DNA of 64,000 nt from Chryseobacterium defluvii (GTDB lineage: Bacteria > Bacteroidota > Bacteroidia > Flavobacteriales > Weeksellaceae): positions 1,736,001 through 1,800,000 of the forward strand of contig NZ_JACHLE010000001.1 of the NCBI RefSeq assembly GCF_014204415.1, given 5' to 3'. Both the position numbers and the translations under genes were made by a program. This document shows positions 54,135 to 62,619 of the stretch, piece after piece; the stretch's first letter is position 1, and every line of letters begins with the position of its first letter. Under the pieces are notes generated by a model, which saw only the letters and a program-made list of their open reading frames with translations, ran no database searches and had not been told where the DNA came from.

Positions 54135-55180
54135 GCAACCCATTAGGAAAAATCGGGCACTCGGTGGTTGAACGGTTTATTCAGGAGAAATGCGGCAGAA
54201 AAAGAAAAGAGGTAAGCACAGGCCCACAGTTCGGGGTAGATGTTTCCGTCGTAGACCTACCTAACGGGCACGCGATGGTTTTAACCAGTGATCCCTTATC
54301 ACTGATCCCATCTCTTGGCCTGGAAGAATCCGCATGGCTTTCCGTTCATCTGATAGCCAATGATATGGCAACAACAGGTTTTGCACCCATGTATGGCCAG
54401 TTTATATTAAATCTTCCTACCTGGTTATCTGAAAATGATTTTAAGATCTATTGGAGTTACATTCACAAATTCTGTAAAGACATCGGAGTGAGCATTACGG
54501 GCGGACATACAGGTTTTATTGAAGGTCAGAACTCAACAATTGCCGGAGGCGGAACTTTTATTACCATTGCTCCCAAAGATAAGATCCTGATCTCAAAGCT
54601 GGCAAAACCGGGTAACTCCATTCTCGTTACAAAAGAATGTGCCATATCTTCCACAGCCATTTTAGCCATGAGCTTTCCTGAAACGGTAAAGAACGAAACA
54701 GGAAAAGAATTATATGAATCTGCCTGTTCTTCTTTTTATCGGACATCATCTTTGAAAGACGCATTAATAGCCGCACAGGAAGACAATTCCGGAGTTACGG
54801 CGATGCATGATGTGACAGAGGGTGGTGTCTTGGGGGCAATTTATGAATTGGTTACTGCCTCCGGCCACGGTGCCGTTATTGATAATGGAAAGCTTCCGGT
54901 GGGTGAGGTTCAGTCCGCGGTATGCCATCTGTTTTCTTTAGACCCAAGATACTGCATTGGGGCAGGTTCTATGATCATAAGCTGTGAAAAAGAAAAAGCT
55001 CCGGAAATCATTTCCCGATTGGCTCAAAATAATATTCCTTGTACGGAAGTCGGAAAGATCACCGAAAAAGATCAGGGAATAAAACTGGTGAGTGAAGAAA
55101 AAGTAAATGATCTGATGTATAGAAAAGAAGATCCTTACTGGAAGGCTTTCTTTAATGCATACCGCAAAGGCTGGAAATAA
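54131..55180 (+). CDS. AIR synthase (PurM/HypE/ThiL superfamily) protein under TPP control
   Basis: A 349-residue protein of the PurM-like fold. Marks: GVDVSVVDLPNGHAMVLTSDPLSLIPSLG (N-terminal ATP-site strand), HLIANDMATTGFAPMYGQFILNLP, GVSITGGHTGF and, in the C-terminal half, AMHDVTEGGVLGAIYEL. It is most like HypE/SelD-type members, but the C-terminal PRIC cysteine of HypE is absent (the end is AYRKGWK) and no hydrogenase genes are near. ThiL, the TMP kinase, belongs to the same superfamily, so a kinase step on a thiamin-like compound is possible. The stop overlaps the next start by one base (TAATG). Confidence 0.85.
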   Translation: MSNPLGKIGHSVVERFIQEKCGRKRKEVSTGPQFGVDVSVVDLPNGHAMVLTSDPLSLIPSLGLEESAWLSVHLIANDMATTGFAPMYGQFILNLPTWLSENDFKIYWSYIHKFCKDIGVSITGGHTGFIEGQNSTIAGGGTFITIAPKDKILISKLAKPGNSILVTKECAISSTAILAMSFPETVKNETGKELYESACSSFYRTSSLKDALIAAQEDNSGVTAMHDVTEGGVLGAIYELVTASGHGAVIDNGKLPVGEVQSAVCHLFSLDPRYCIGAGSMIISCEKEKAPEIISRLAQNNIPCTEVGKITEKDQGIKLVSEEKVNDLMYRKEDPYWKAFFNAYRKGWK

Positions 55181-55809
55181 TGAGAACACCTGCTATACAA
55201 CCCGGCATTTATCTGATCATTGATCCATCGATGAATGAAGACGTGCTATTCAATAAATTAGAAGTAATAGTCAAAGAAAATATTTCTGCCATACAAGTTT
55301 GGGATCATTTTCAAGATGAGCAATCCGTTGAAGGATTTCTTTTAAAAATTTGTCAGATAGCCCGGCCTTTTGATATTCCTGTCCTTATCAACAATCAATG
55401 GAAATATTTAACGAAGATGCCTTTGCATGGGGTACATTTTGATGAAGCTCCGGAAAATTATGAGGACATAAGGAAGATGATTAACAGGGCCTTTATTACG
55501 GGGCTTACCTGCAATAATCATTTATCCCAGATCCGGTGGGCATCGGAAAATAATTTCGATTATATTTCTTTTTGCTCCCTGTTTCCTTCTGCTACGGCCA
55601 ACAGCTGTGAGTTGGTAAACTTTGAAACGGTACAGCAGGCTAAAACTGTCTTTAAAGGCTCTGTCTTCTTAGCCGGAGGAATCATTCCTGGCAATATGCC
55701 ATTGCTGGAGGAACTGGATTATGACGGGATCGCCATCGTATCCGGAATCATGGGTTCGGAAAACCCTGCTGAGGCAATTAGAAATTACATACAACAATTA
55801 AAAAAGTAA
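55180..55809 (+). CDS. ThiE/TenI-fold protein lacking canonical TMP-synthase residues
   Basis: A 209-residue TIM barrel of the thiamin phosphate synthase superfamily. The fold pattern is clear: GIYLIIDPSMNED, IQVWDHFQDEQSVEGFLLKICQIARPFDIPVLINNQWKYL, HGVHFDEAPENY, FDYISFCSLFPSATANS, FLAGGIIPGNMPLLEELDYDGIAIVSGIM. In true ThiE the second strand has LRxK, the INDR strand has the Mg site, and GPIFPTxTK carries the lysine; here these read IQVWD, LINNQW and CSLFPSATANS. The catalytic set is therefore altered and another reaction, or a TenI-like isomerase role, is likely. Confidence 0.83.
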   Translation: MRTPAIQPGIYLIIDPSMNEDVLFNKLEVIVKENISAIQVWDHFQDEQSVEGFLLKICQIARPFDIPVLINNQWKYLTKMPLHGVHFDEAPENYEDIRKMINRAFITGLTCNNHLSQIRWASENNFDYISFCSLFPSATANSCELVNFETVQQAKTVFKGSVFLAGGIIPGNMPLLEELDYDGIAIVSGIMGSENPAEAIRNYIQQLKK

Positions 55810-55811
55810 AA

Positions 55812-56078
55812 ATGAGAATTAAAACCATAGAAAAATTATGCTGTCCGTTCGACAGATCGGATTTAGAATTAACCATCATCTCAAAGGATGTAACGGAAAA
55901 TATTACTGAAGGGCTGCTCATCTGTACTTGCTGCAACAGGGTATATCCCATTATGAGAGGAATTCCGGTAATGTCCCCTGATGAATACCGGGAATTTAAA
56001 CTTGAAAAACCGATTCTTGAGCGCTGGCAAAAGTACCTGAATGGCAAAAAGGTGGAAAATTTCAGGCTTATTTCTTAG
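55812..56078 (+). CDS. Trm112-like small zinc-ribbon protein, probable methyltransferase partner
   Basis: An 88-residue protein of Trm112/UPF0434 type: KLCCPFDRSDLEL (C10, C11) near the N-terminus, then GLLICTCCNRVYPIMRGIPVM (C38, C40, C41) where the second metal pair and the YPI.rGIPvM hallmark lie. The usual second Cys of the first knuckle appears to be D14, so metal binding may be incomplete. Trm112 proteins activate and stabilise several methyltransferases, which makes the first gene of the operon the likely partner. It starts 2 bp after the ThiE-like gene. Confidence 0.82.
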   Translation: MRIKTIEKLCCPFDRSDLELTIISKDVTENITEGLLICTCCNRVYPIMRGIPVMSPDEYREFKLEKPILERWQKYLNGKKVENFRLIS

Positions 56079-56128
56079 CAGATAACCACAATAGAAAATA
56101 TCAGTCTGATCAAAAGTTTAGAAATTCG

Positions 56129-56136
56129 TAAATTTG
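56129..56136 (+). promoter_or_regulatory. -7 promoter box of dusB
   Basis: TAAATTTG fits TAnnTTTG and ends 4 nt before the ATG, so dusB has its own leaderless-type promoter and need not be part of the TPP operon. Confidence 0.55.
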
Positions 56137-56140
56137 CACC

Positions 56141-57139
56141 ATGATAAAAATAGGCAATATAGAACTGCCGGAATTTCCGCTTTTGCTGGCTCCCATGGAA
56201 GATGTAAGCGATCCTCCGTTCAGGCGCCTGTGCAAGATGCATGGTGCAGATCTGATGTATTCGGAATTTATTTCTTCTGAAGGGCTGATCCGTGATGCGA
56301 TCAAAAGCCGAAAAAAATTAGATATTTTCGATTATGAACGACCTGTCGGGATCCAGATCTTTGGTGGAGATGAGGAAGCGATGGCCATGTCTGCAAGAAT
56401 TGTGGAGACTGTAAATCCTGACCTGGTAGACATCAATTTCGGGTGTCCTGTAAAAAAAGTGGTTTGCAAAGGGGCCGGAGCCGGAGTTTTAAAGGATATT
56501 GATCTTATGGTACGCCTTACGAAAGCTGTTGTAAGCTCTACTCATTTACCTGTAACGGTGAAAACCCGTCTGGGATGGGACACCAATTCCATTAATATTG
56601 ATGAAGTAGCTGAACGTCTGCAGGAAACAGGGATCAAAGCTTTAACTATCCATGCCAGAACACGTTCTCAGATGTATAAAGGTGAAGCGGATTGGGAACA
56701 TATATCCAGAATCAAGCAAAATCCCAATATTGAGATCCCGATCTTCGGGAACGGAGATATAGATTCTCCTGAAAAAGCATTGAAGTATAAACAAAAGTAT
56801 GCGTGTGACGGTATTATGATCGGCCGTGCGGCTATAGGATATCCTTGGATCTTTAATGAGATCAAGCATTTCTTTGAGACCGGAGAGCATCTGCCGGAAC
56901 CGGTTATCTCAGACAGATTATTGGCAGTTCGCCAGCATGCCGAATGGAGTGCCGAATGGAAAGGGGAAAGACTGGGCTTAATTGAAATGAGACAGCATTA
57001 CAGCAATTATTTCCGGGGAGTTCCGCATTTTAAGGAATTCAGGAAAAAATTCCTGGAAGTTTTTACGCTGCAAGAGATGGATGCCCTGATCACCGAAACC
57101 CAGGAATTTTACAACGAATATCAGCAGGAACAAGTATAA
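56141..57139 (+). CDS. dusB: tRNA-dihydrouridine synthase
   Basis: Flavoenzyme that reduces uridines in the tRNA D-loop. Marks: PLLLAPMEDVSDPPFRRLCK, VGIQIFGGDEEAMAMSARIVE, DINFGCPVKKVVCKGAGAGVL (with the catalytic Cys), TVKTRLGWD, LTIHARTRSQMYKGEADW and GNGDI..CDGIMIGRAAIGYPWIF. It has 332 residues, the normal length for DusB. It has its own -7 box 4 nt before the ATG and is followed by a strong terminator. Confidence 0.95.
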   Translation: MIKIGNIELPEFPLLLAPMEDVSDPPFRRLCKMHGADLMYSEFISSEGLIRDAIKSRKKLDIFDYERPVGIQIFGGDEEAMAMSARIVETVNPDLVDINFGCPVKKVVCKGAGAGVLKDIDLMVRLTKAVVSSTHLPVTVKTRLGWDTNSINIDEVAERLQETGIKALTIHARTRSQMYKGEADWEHISRIKQNPNIEIPIFGNGDIDSPEKALKYKQKYACDGIMIGRAAIGYPWIFNEIKHFFETGEHLPEPVISDRLLAVRQHAEWSAEWKGERLGLIEMRQHYSNYFRGVPHFKEFRKKFLEVFTLQEMDALITETQEFYNEYQQEQV

Positions 57140-57168
57140 AAATAGCCATCAGATCTGATGGCTATTTT
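57138..57168. terminator. Bidirectional terminator between dusB and deoC
   Basis: A near-perfect palindrome: AAAAATAGCCATC (57138-57150), AGATCT at the centre, GATGGCTATTTT (57157-57168), flanked by A and T runs. It serves both convergent genes. Confidence 0.93.
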
Positions 57169-57189
57169 CTTTATGATTACATATCGTTT

Positions 57190-57933
57190 TTAATATTCTT
57201 CTGAAGAAGACTGTTTTTTGATCAAGGCTAATGCAGAGGAAGTTCCTATTCTTTTAACTCCCATATTGACCATTTTTTCTGCATCTTCGGGAGTTCTTAC
57301 TCCTCCTGCCGCTTTTACGGGAAGTTTCCCGGCATTATCCAACATGATCTTTATACCTTCAAATGTTGCTCCGTTAGGTTTTCCACCGACAGTTTCAAAA
57401 AAGCCAGTTGAAGATTTCACAAAAATACGGGACAATTCATTTTCTGAAAAATGTTTTTCTGCCCATCCTGATATATTTTTGGTAATATCAGCAATTTGTT
57501 CATCGGCAAGGGCAGCAATTTCAATGATCCATTTGGCAACCTTATCATTTTGCATACATAGCTGTGTACATTTCACAAATTCTTCTTGCACTGTATCCAG
57601 ATTTCCTTTGAGGTAAGCCTGATAATTGATCACAAAATCCAGCTCATCAGCTCCGTCTTCAATTGCTTTTGAAGCTTCTGCCAGTTTTTGATCAACAGTA
57701 TAGGTTCCTTCATGAAATCCTATAACAGTACCTACTGCAACATCTGATTTTTTTTCCTGAAGATACTTTTTAATTTCGGATACATAATCCGGACGGATCA
57801 TTACTGCAAAAACACCATTCTCAATAGCTTCCTGAGCAAGTTCCTTATCTTTTTGTAAAGTTTCTCCTTCTGAAAGACCTGATTGTAAAGGTGTTTTCAA
57901 ATAGGTTGAATCCAGATATCGAGCAATATTCAT
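57190..57933 (-). CDS. deoC: Deoxyribose-phosphate aldolase
   Basis: Splits deoxyribose 5-phosphate to acetaldehyde and glyceraldehyde 3-phosphate. The Schiff-base lysine is in RIFVKSSTGF (about residue 168), the DELDFVINYQAYLKG segment carries the catalytic Asp, and VKAAGGVRTPEDAEKMV is the phosphate-binding turn. 247 residues, normal. It is 6 bp downstream of the Lrp-type gene on the minus strand, so the two form an operon. Confidence 0.95.
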   Translation of the reverse strand: MNIARYLDSTYLKTPLQSGLSEGETLQKDKELAQEAIENGVFAVMIRPDYVSEIKKYLQEKKSDVAVGTVIGFHEGTYTVDQKLAEASKAIEDGADELDFVINYQAYLKGNLDTVQEEFVKCTQLCMQNDKVAKWIIEIAALADEQIADITKNISGWAEKHFSENELSRIFVKSSTGFFETVGGKPNGATFEGIKIMLDNAGKLPVKAAGGVRTPEDAEKMVNMGVKRIGTSSALALIKKQSSSEEY

Positions 57934-57939
57934 GATGTT

Positions 57940-58410
57940 TTATACTTTCAGCTGTCTGTTAATGCCTTGCTCCAAAGATATGAAAGTTTCTGTTCTCGTC
58001 ACTCCTTTTAATTTCTGAAGTTTATTAAGTATCTGCATCAGGTGATCATTATCCTTACAAAGAACTTTCAGAAAAATAGTATAATTTCCTGTTGTGTAAT
58101 GAGCTTCAACTACTTCGTTGATCTCTTTCAATGATTTTACCACATCCGAGTAATGGCTGGGCTGATCCAGAAATACTCCAATGTATGACGTGACCTTATA
58201 TCCTATCTTTTTCGGATTCAGAAAAGAAATTGAATTTTCTATAACTCCTGCATGTTCCAGTTTCTTTATCCTCTGGTGAACAGCTGTAGTTGAAATTCCG
58301 ACGTTCTTTGAGATGTGAGCTAAAGAGGTTTTGGCATTATCCATAAGCATATAGATAATCTCCTTGTCAATCGAATCTAAATGATAGTAAGTGTTACTTG
58401 AATTTTTCAT
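57940..58410 (-). CDS. Lrp/AsnC-family transcriptional regulator
   Basis: A 156-residue regulator. N-terminal HTH: YHLDSIDKEIIYMLMDNAKTSLAHISKNVGISTTAVHQRIKKLEHAGVI; C-terminal RAM domain: VTSYIGVFLDQPSHYSDVVKSLKEINEVVEAHYTTGNYTIFLKVLCKD. It has the normal family length and would sense an amino acid or nucleoside-derived signal. Being 6 bp upstream of deoC, it may regulate that gene. Confidence 0.93.
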   Translation of the reverse strand: MKNSSNTYYHLDSIDKEIIYMLMDNAKTSLAHISKNVGISTTAVHQRIKKLEHAGVIENSISFLNPKKIGYKVTSYIGVFLDQPSHYSDVVKSLKEINEVVEAHYTTGNYTIFLKVLCKDNDHLMQILNKLQKLKGVTRTETFISLEQGINRQLKV

Positions 58411-58446
58411 CTTCTACTTTTTTAATTATTCATGTTTTTACATTTT

Positions 58447-59379
58447 CTATAAACTTTTAAATTTTACAAAAACCGGAAAATGATCGCTGTAACCTCCCAA
58501 ATACCGGGTACCGGCATAAGTTCTGAAAGGCCTGCCTTCGAATTTCCTGTTCCGGCTGCTGATTTTTTCAGAATTAAATACCTGAGCATTCTGAAAAGAC
58601 AAATGCATATTATCAAATAACGACCTTGATAATATAATTTGGTCAAACAGCAGTCCAGATTTGTAATGAAAAGTAGAATATTTCCTTGTAGAAAACAACT
58701 CCTGGAAAGGGTTCTCTAAAACCTTCCGGCGGTTATCGTCGTAGAGAATTTTTACTAAATTTTCATCATCTGGGTTTTCGTTGAAATCACCACACAAGAT
58801 AACATGTTCTTTATCTCCATTGACAATATTCAAAATTTTACCCCGAATTTCTTCGAGTATAAAGGCTCTTTTTGGCTTATTAACATCTTTTTCTCGCTTA
58901 GAGGGAAGATGGGCGATAAAGACATTAATAATTTCCCCTTTATATTTTACTTTTGAATAGAGTATATCCCTAGTTGTATCGTAATTTTCTATATTTTCAT
59001 CTATGATCTCGAAAAAGAAGGTAATAGTTTCTGAACTTATTACTTCTATCTTATTCCTGTCATATAACATTGCAACATCTACCTTTCTTTCATCCATAGA
59101 ACTATAATGAATAATTCCATACTCTGAATTAAAAGGTTCCATGCTAACCAGCTCTTCCAAAACTTTCCTTCCGGATACTTCGGACAACCCGATCATAAAT
59201 GGCAGAACTCCATTTTCCTCCTTCATCAATTGAAAAACGTGTGAAATCTTAAAAAGCTTGTTCTTATATTTTCTCTCATCCCAATTTCTCAGCCCCGAAA
59301 TGGCAGGGTCTAATTTATGAATTGGTTTTGGATCCGGCAAAAATAAATTTTCAACATTGTAAAAACTGAACAGCTCCAT
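58447..59379 (-). CDS. Endonuclease/exonuclease/phosphatase-fold protein
   Basis: A 310-residue EEP-fold hydrolase without signal peptide. Marks: FSFYNVENLFLPD at the N-terminus, the metal Glu in FMIGLSEVSGRKVLEELV (about residue 64), the HLPSKRE strand, HVILCGDFNENPDD and YLGGYSDHFPVFVKF with the final Asp-His pair. It could cut DNA, RNA or phosphate esters; the sequence does not decide. Upstream is an AT-rich gap. Confidence 0.86.
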   Translation of the reverse strand: MELFSFYNVENLFLPDPKPIHKLDPAISGLRNWDERKYKNKLFKISHVFQLMKEENGVLPFMIGLSEVSGRKVLEELVSMEPFNSEYGIIHYSSMDERKVDVAMLYDRNKIEVISSETITFFFEIIDENIENYDTTRDILYSKVKYKGEIINVFIAHLPSKREKDVNKPKRAFILEEIRGKILNIVNGDKEHVILCGDFNENPDDENLVKILYDDNRRKVLENPFQELFSTRKYSTFHYKSGLLFDQIILSRSLFDNMHLSFQNAQVFNSEKISSRNRKFEGRPFRTYAGTRYLGGYSDHFPVFVKFKSL

Positions 59380-59759
59380 TAATTACACAATTCTATACTA
59401 AAATTCACATTATAATTTCAGAATGTAAATTTATTATTTTTTTTTTAATATGATTAGTTTATTTACAATATATTGAAGTTAATTTTATATTCAATATATA
59501 CATGTTTTATTAACAATAATAGTTAAATTCATTTAGGAAATTAATATTTTAAATAGTTTCAGCATACAATATATCAACCTTAAATTAAAAATAAAACATA
59601 AAAAATGAAATTATCTAAAAAAAAAACATTAAAATAAATTTTAATAGTCAAATTTTAATATTTTTCTTAAAACACCACAATTATCACTCTCTATTTAAAA
59701 ATTATTCTCCAAAATGGGAAGAAAAAAAATACGACCTAATTAAATAGTCTCAATAAAAT
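59380..59759. other. 380-bp very AT-rich gene-free gap
   Basis: No gene, clear promoter, terminator or repeat recognised. It is almost entirely A/T runs, including a long T run near 59438-59448 and an A run near 59623-59628. It separates the 3' end of trmD from the start of the EEP-fold gene, both on the minus strand, so promoter elements for the latter should be here. Confidence 0.5.
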
Positions 59760-60431
59760 TTAAAGTAAATCGGGACGCTTTTCTCTGGTAATCCTTACAG
59801 CCTCATCATGACGCCATTCTTCAATTTGTGCAAAATTTCCGCTTAGTAATACTTTAGGTACCTCCAATCCTTTATAACTTTCCGGTCTCGTATAAATAGG
59901 GGGAGATAAAAGGTCGTCCTGAAAACTGTCCGTCAGGGCACTTTGCTCATCATTCAAAACTCCCGGGATCAGCCTGATCACACTGTCTGCCAGCACACAT
60001 GCCGCCAATTCTCCGCCTGTAAGTACATAATCCCCTATGGATATTTCTCTGGTAATATGAAGTTCCCTTACTCTCTGGTCAATTCCTTTATAATGTCCGC
60101 ATAAAAAGATCAGATTATTTTTTATGGAAAGGGTATTTGCTATTTTTTGATTCAAAGTAACTCCGTCCGGGGTCAGATAGATCACCTCATCATAATCTCT
60201 GTGGGATTTGAGCTCAGAAATACAGCGATCCAGCGGTTCTACCATCATAACCATTCCCGCCCCACCTCCATAGGGTTCATCATCCACCTGTCTGTGCTTG
60301 TTGATCGCCCAGTCTCTCAGGTGGTGAAAATGCACTTCCGCCAGCCCCTTATCCATTGCTCTTTTTAAAATAGAGGTTTTGAACGGACTTTCCATCAGCT
60401 CCGGCAATACACTTATTATATCAATTCTCAT
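59760..60431 (-). CDS. trmD: tRNA (guanine37-N1)-methyltransferase
   Basis: Methylates G37 of tRNAs to prevent frameshifting. Marks: [92 protein letters not shown] and the C-terminal RPDLL. 223 residues. Its ATG overlaps the stop of the NDH-2 gene upstream (ATGA), so it is translationally coupled to it. No ribosomal protein or rimM gene neighbours it, unlike the classic arrangement. Confidence 0.95.
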   Translation of the reverse strand: MRIDIISVLPELMESPFKTSILKRAMDKGLAEVHFHHLRDWAINKHRQVDDEPYGGGAGMVMMVEPLDRCISELKSHRDYDEVIYLTPDGVTLNQKIANTLSIKNNLIFLCGHYKGIDQRVRELHITREISIGDYVLTGGELAACVLADSVIRLIPGVLNDEQSALTDSFQDDLLSPPIYTRPESYKGLEVPKVLLSGNFAQIEEWRHDEAVRITREKRPDLL

Positions 60432-61690
60432 TGTAATGTTCCGTTTTTCTTATTAGGTAAAATAATCAATCGCAAAGATGAATCTTTATTAAAATAGCTC
60501 CACATCCAATTGAAAAAAATGGCAAGCTTGTTTCTTACGCTCAGAATAAGCATCAGGTGTAAGAACATCCAGAAATACCACGCCAGAAAGCCCTGAAATT
60601 TAAAGAACGGAAGATCTACAACCGCCCGGTGTTTCCCGATAGTGGCCAGAGACCCTTTATCATCATATTCATACTCCATCCACTCACCCATACTTTTCTT
60701 CAGGAGGTTTCTCCCCAGATTTTTGGCCTGATTGATCGCCACGTTGGCTACCTGCGGATGTCCCTGCGGATATTTCGGGGTCTCCATATAGGCAATATCC
60801 CCCACAGCAAAAATATTATCGTATCCTTTTACTTTATTATACCGGTCTACAATATACCGGTTCTTCATTAATTTTTCTTCAGAAAAACCATCTACAACAT
60901 TTCCGGTAACTCCTGCTGCCCAGATCACATTATTGGAAGGAATTCCTTTTCCGCTTTTCATATATACCCTGTCTCCGTCATAATCCGTTACATATTCCCC
61001 ACTCAAAAAGGTCACACCCAGCTCTTTGAGGTATTTTTCGGATTTTTCCTGAGCTTCAGGACTCATTACGGCAAGAGGTTTTTCTGTAGAGCTTACCAGG
61101 ATTATTTTTAGATGGTCAAAATTCATATACGGATAATCCCTCGGCAGGATCTCTTTTTTCATTTCCGCGAAAGCCCCTGCCAGCTCCACACCGGTAGGCC
61201 CGCTTCCTACAATTACAATATTCCAGTTACCATCATCACTTCGGCTTTTTTCAATAATCAGCTTTTCAAAGGTCATCAAAACGTGATTCCTGATGCTTAT
61301 GGCTTCCTGGGTATTTTTCATTCCGAAAGCCCGTCCTTCAAGATCCCGGTTGCCAAAGAAGTTCGTTTTACATCCTGTAGCAATCACCAGCTTGTCATAG
61401 CTAAACTCTGCATCATCGGTAATCACTTTATTATGAACGGGATCAATTTCCTTAACCTCTGTAAGCCGAAACTGCGTGTTCCTTGAACGCTGAAAGATTT
61501 TCCTGAACGGGAAGGATATATTGGAAGGTTCGATCCTTCCGCACGCTACCTGGTAAAAAAGAGGCTGGAACATATGGTGGTTAACCCTATCGAGAAGTAT
61601 TACCTTTTTATTCTTGTTATTCAATGTTTTTGCCAGCTGTAACCCGGCAAAACCACCTCCTATAATAATAATTTTTTCACGTGTTTCCAT
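60428..61690 (-). CDS. Type II NADH dehydrogenase (NDH-2)
   Basis: A 420-residue FAD-dependent oxidoreductase. The start is [23 protein letters not shown] with the FAD GxGxxG; the second nucleotide site is [19 protein letters not shown] near residue 165; then [11 protein letters not shown] and [34 protein letters not shown]. The C-terminal ~60 residues ([34 protein letters not shown]) form a membrane-anchoring region. It passes electrons from NADH to quinone without pumping. The ATG at 61690 is preferred to the TTG 9 bp upstream. Confidence 0.93.
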   Translation of the reverse strand: METREKIIIIGGGFAGLQLAKTLNNKNKKVILLDRVNHHMFQPLFYQVACGRIEPSNISFPFRKIFQRSRNTQFRLTEVKEIDPVHNKVITDDAEFSYDKLVIATGCKTNFFGNRDLEGRAFGMKNTQEAISIRNHVLMTFEKLIIEKSRSDDGNWNIVIVGSGPTGVELAGAFAEMKKEILPRDYPYMNFDHLKIILVSSTEKPLAVMSPEAQEKSEKYLKELGVTFLSGEYVTDYDGDRVYMKSGKGIPSNNVIWAAGVTGNVVDGFSEEKLMKNRYIVDRYNKVKGYDNIFAVGDIAYMETPKYPQGHPQVANVAINQAKNLGRNLLKKSMGEWMEYEYDDKGSLATIGKHRAVVDLPFFKFQGFLAWYFWMFLHLMLILSVRNKLAIFFNWMWSYFNKDSSLRLIILPNKKNGTLQ

Positions 61691-61738
61691 ATTACACAAA
61701 TTTACTGAATTTATTTAGCATTTTAGTTCCTAAAAAGC

Positions 61739-61746
61739 TAGTTTTG
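61739..61746 (+). promoter_or_regulatory. -7 promoter box of the GH25 gene
   Basis: TAGTTTTG fits TAnnTTTG; the ATG follows 9 nt later, a very short leader. Confidence 0.55.
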
Positions 61747-61755
61747 CAAAACTTT

Positions 61756-62619
61756 ATGACGAAAAAAAAGTACTCCAAAGGAACAGCCAGAAGCATCCAT
61801 CAGAACAGGCGGAAGAATTATTTTTTCCGTCGGAAAGTGGTATTGGCAGTTTTAATTATCGCCCTTATCGGAACTGGCTTATATTTAAGACAATCTATAA
61901 GTTATTATTACGCATTATACTTCAATAAATTCACCCATAAAAAACTTCATAATTCTGAAAAGGAAGCACTCAGAATTCAAAAGATACTTTCTGCCAACCT
62001 GGATAAAACCTATGGTCTTGATATCTCCCATTATCAAAACAAAGAAGATATTAAATGGGACAGCCTAAGCATAGGCAACAAAACCATCTCTTTAAAGTTT
62101 GTTGTTATGCGAGCCACCATGGGAAACCGGAGCGCAGACAAACATTTTGATGATTTCTGGAAACAGGCAAAAAAGCACAACCTGATCAGGGGTGCCTATC
62201 ATTTCTACCGGGCCGATGAAGATCCGGTGATGCAGGCCAATAATTTTCTGGAAAATGTAAAACTGGAGAGCGGCGACCTGCCTCCCGTTCTGGATATTGA
62301 AAAGATCCCGAAAAGAAAAACCAATAAAAAATTAATTGAAGACCTGAAGATCTGGTGTAAGATCATTGAGGAAACTTACGGTGAGAAACCTATCATTTAT
62401 ACTTATTATCATTATTACAATGATTATTTAAAAGGGGAATTTGAAGGTTACCCTCTCTGGCTGGCCAATTATAATGATGTACCGTCCCCTACCCCCGATG
62501 ATCGCTGGAGCTTCTGGCAGTTTACTGAAAACGGAATTGTACACGGGATCAATACTAAGGTAGACCTGAATATTTACAATGGAAATTCGTGGTCTTTAAA
62601 AAGACTGACCTTGGATTAA
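61756..62619 (+). CDS. GH25 muramidase, membrane-anchored
   Basis: A 287-residue lysozyme-type enzyme that cuts peptidoglycan between MurNAc and GlcNAc. After a very basic N-terminus (MTKKKYSKGTARSIHQNRRKNYFFRRK) comes one TM (VVLAVLIIALIGTGLYL, about residues 28-44), then the GH25 domain with KTYGLDISHYQ, LIRGAYHFYRAD, LPPVLDIEKIPK (the catalytic acids) and WSFWQFTENG. The TM has no clear cleavage site, so the enzyme is likely anchored facing the periplasm. Its stop touches the stop of the convergent gene. Confidence 0.93.
   Translation: MTKKKYSKGTARSIHQNRRKNYFFRRKVVLAVLIIALIGTGLYLRQSISYYYALYFNKFTHKKLHNSEKEALRIQKILSANLDKTYGLDISHYQNKEDIKWDSLSIGNKTISLKFVVMRATMGNRSADKHFDDFWKQAKKHNLIRGAYHFYRADEDPVMQANNFLENVKLESGDLPPVLDIEKIPKRKTNKKLIEDLKIWCKIIEETYGEKPIIYTYYHYYNDYLKGEFEGYPLWLANYNDVPSPTPDDRWSFWQFTENGIVHGINTKVDLNIYNGNSWSLKRLTLD

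Noticed and set aside
54131..55180. Annotation as hydrogenase maturation protein HypE
   Set aside because: The C-terminal cysteine is missing and no hydrogenase or other hyp gene is present; the TPP riboswitch gives another context.
59380..59759. Replication-origin-like AT-rich region
   Set aside because: No DnaA-box-like sequence (TTATCCACA) and no dnaA, dnaN or gyrase gene nearby; AT richness alone is not enough.
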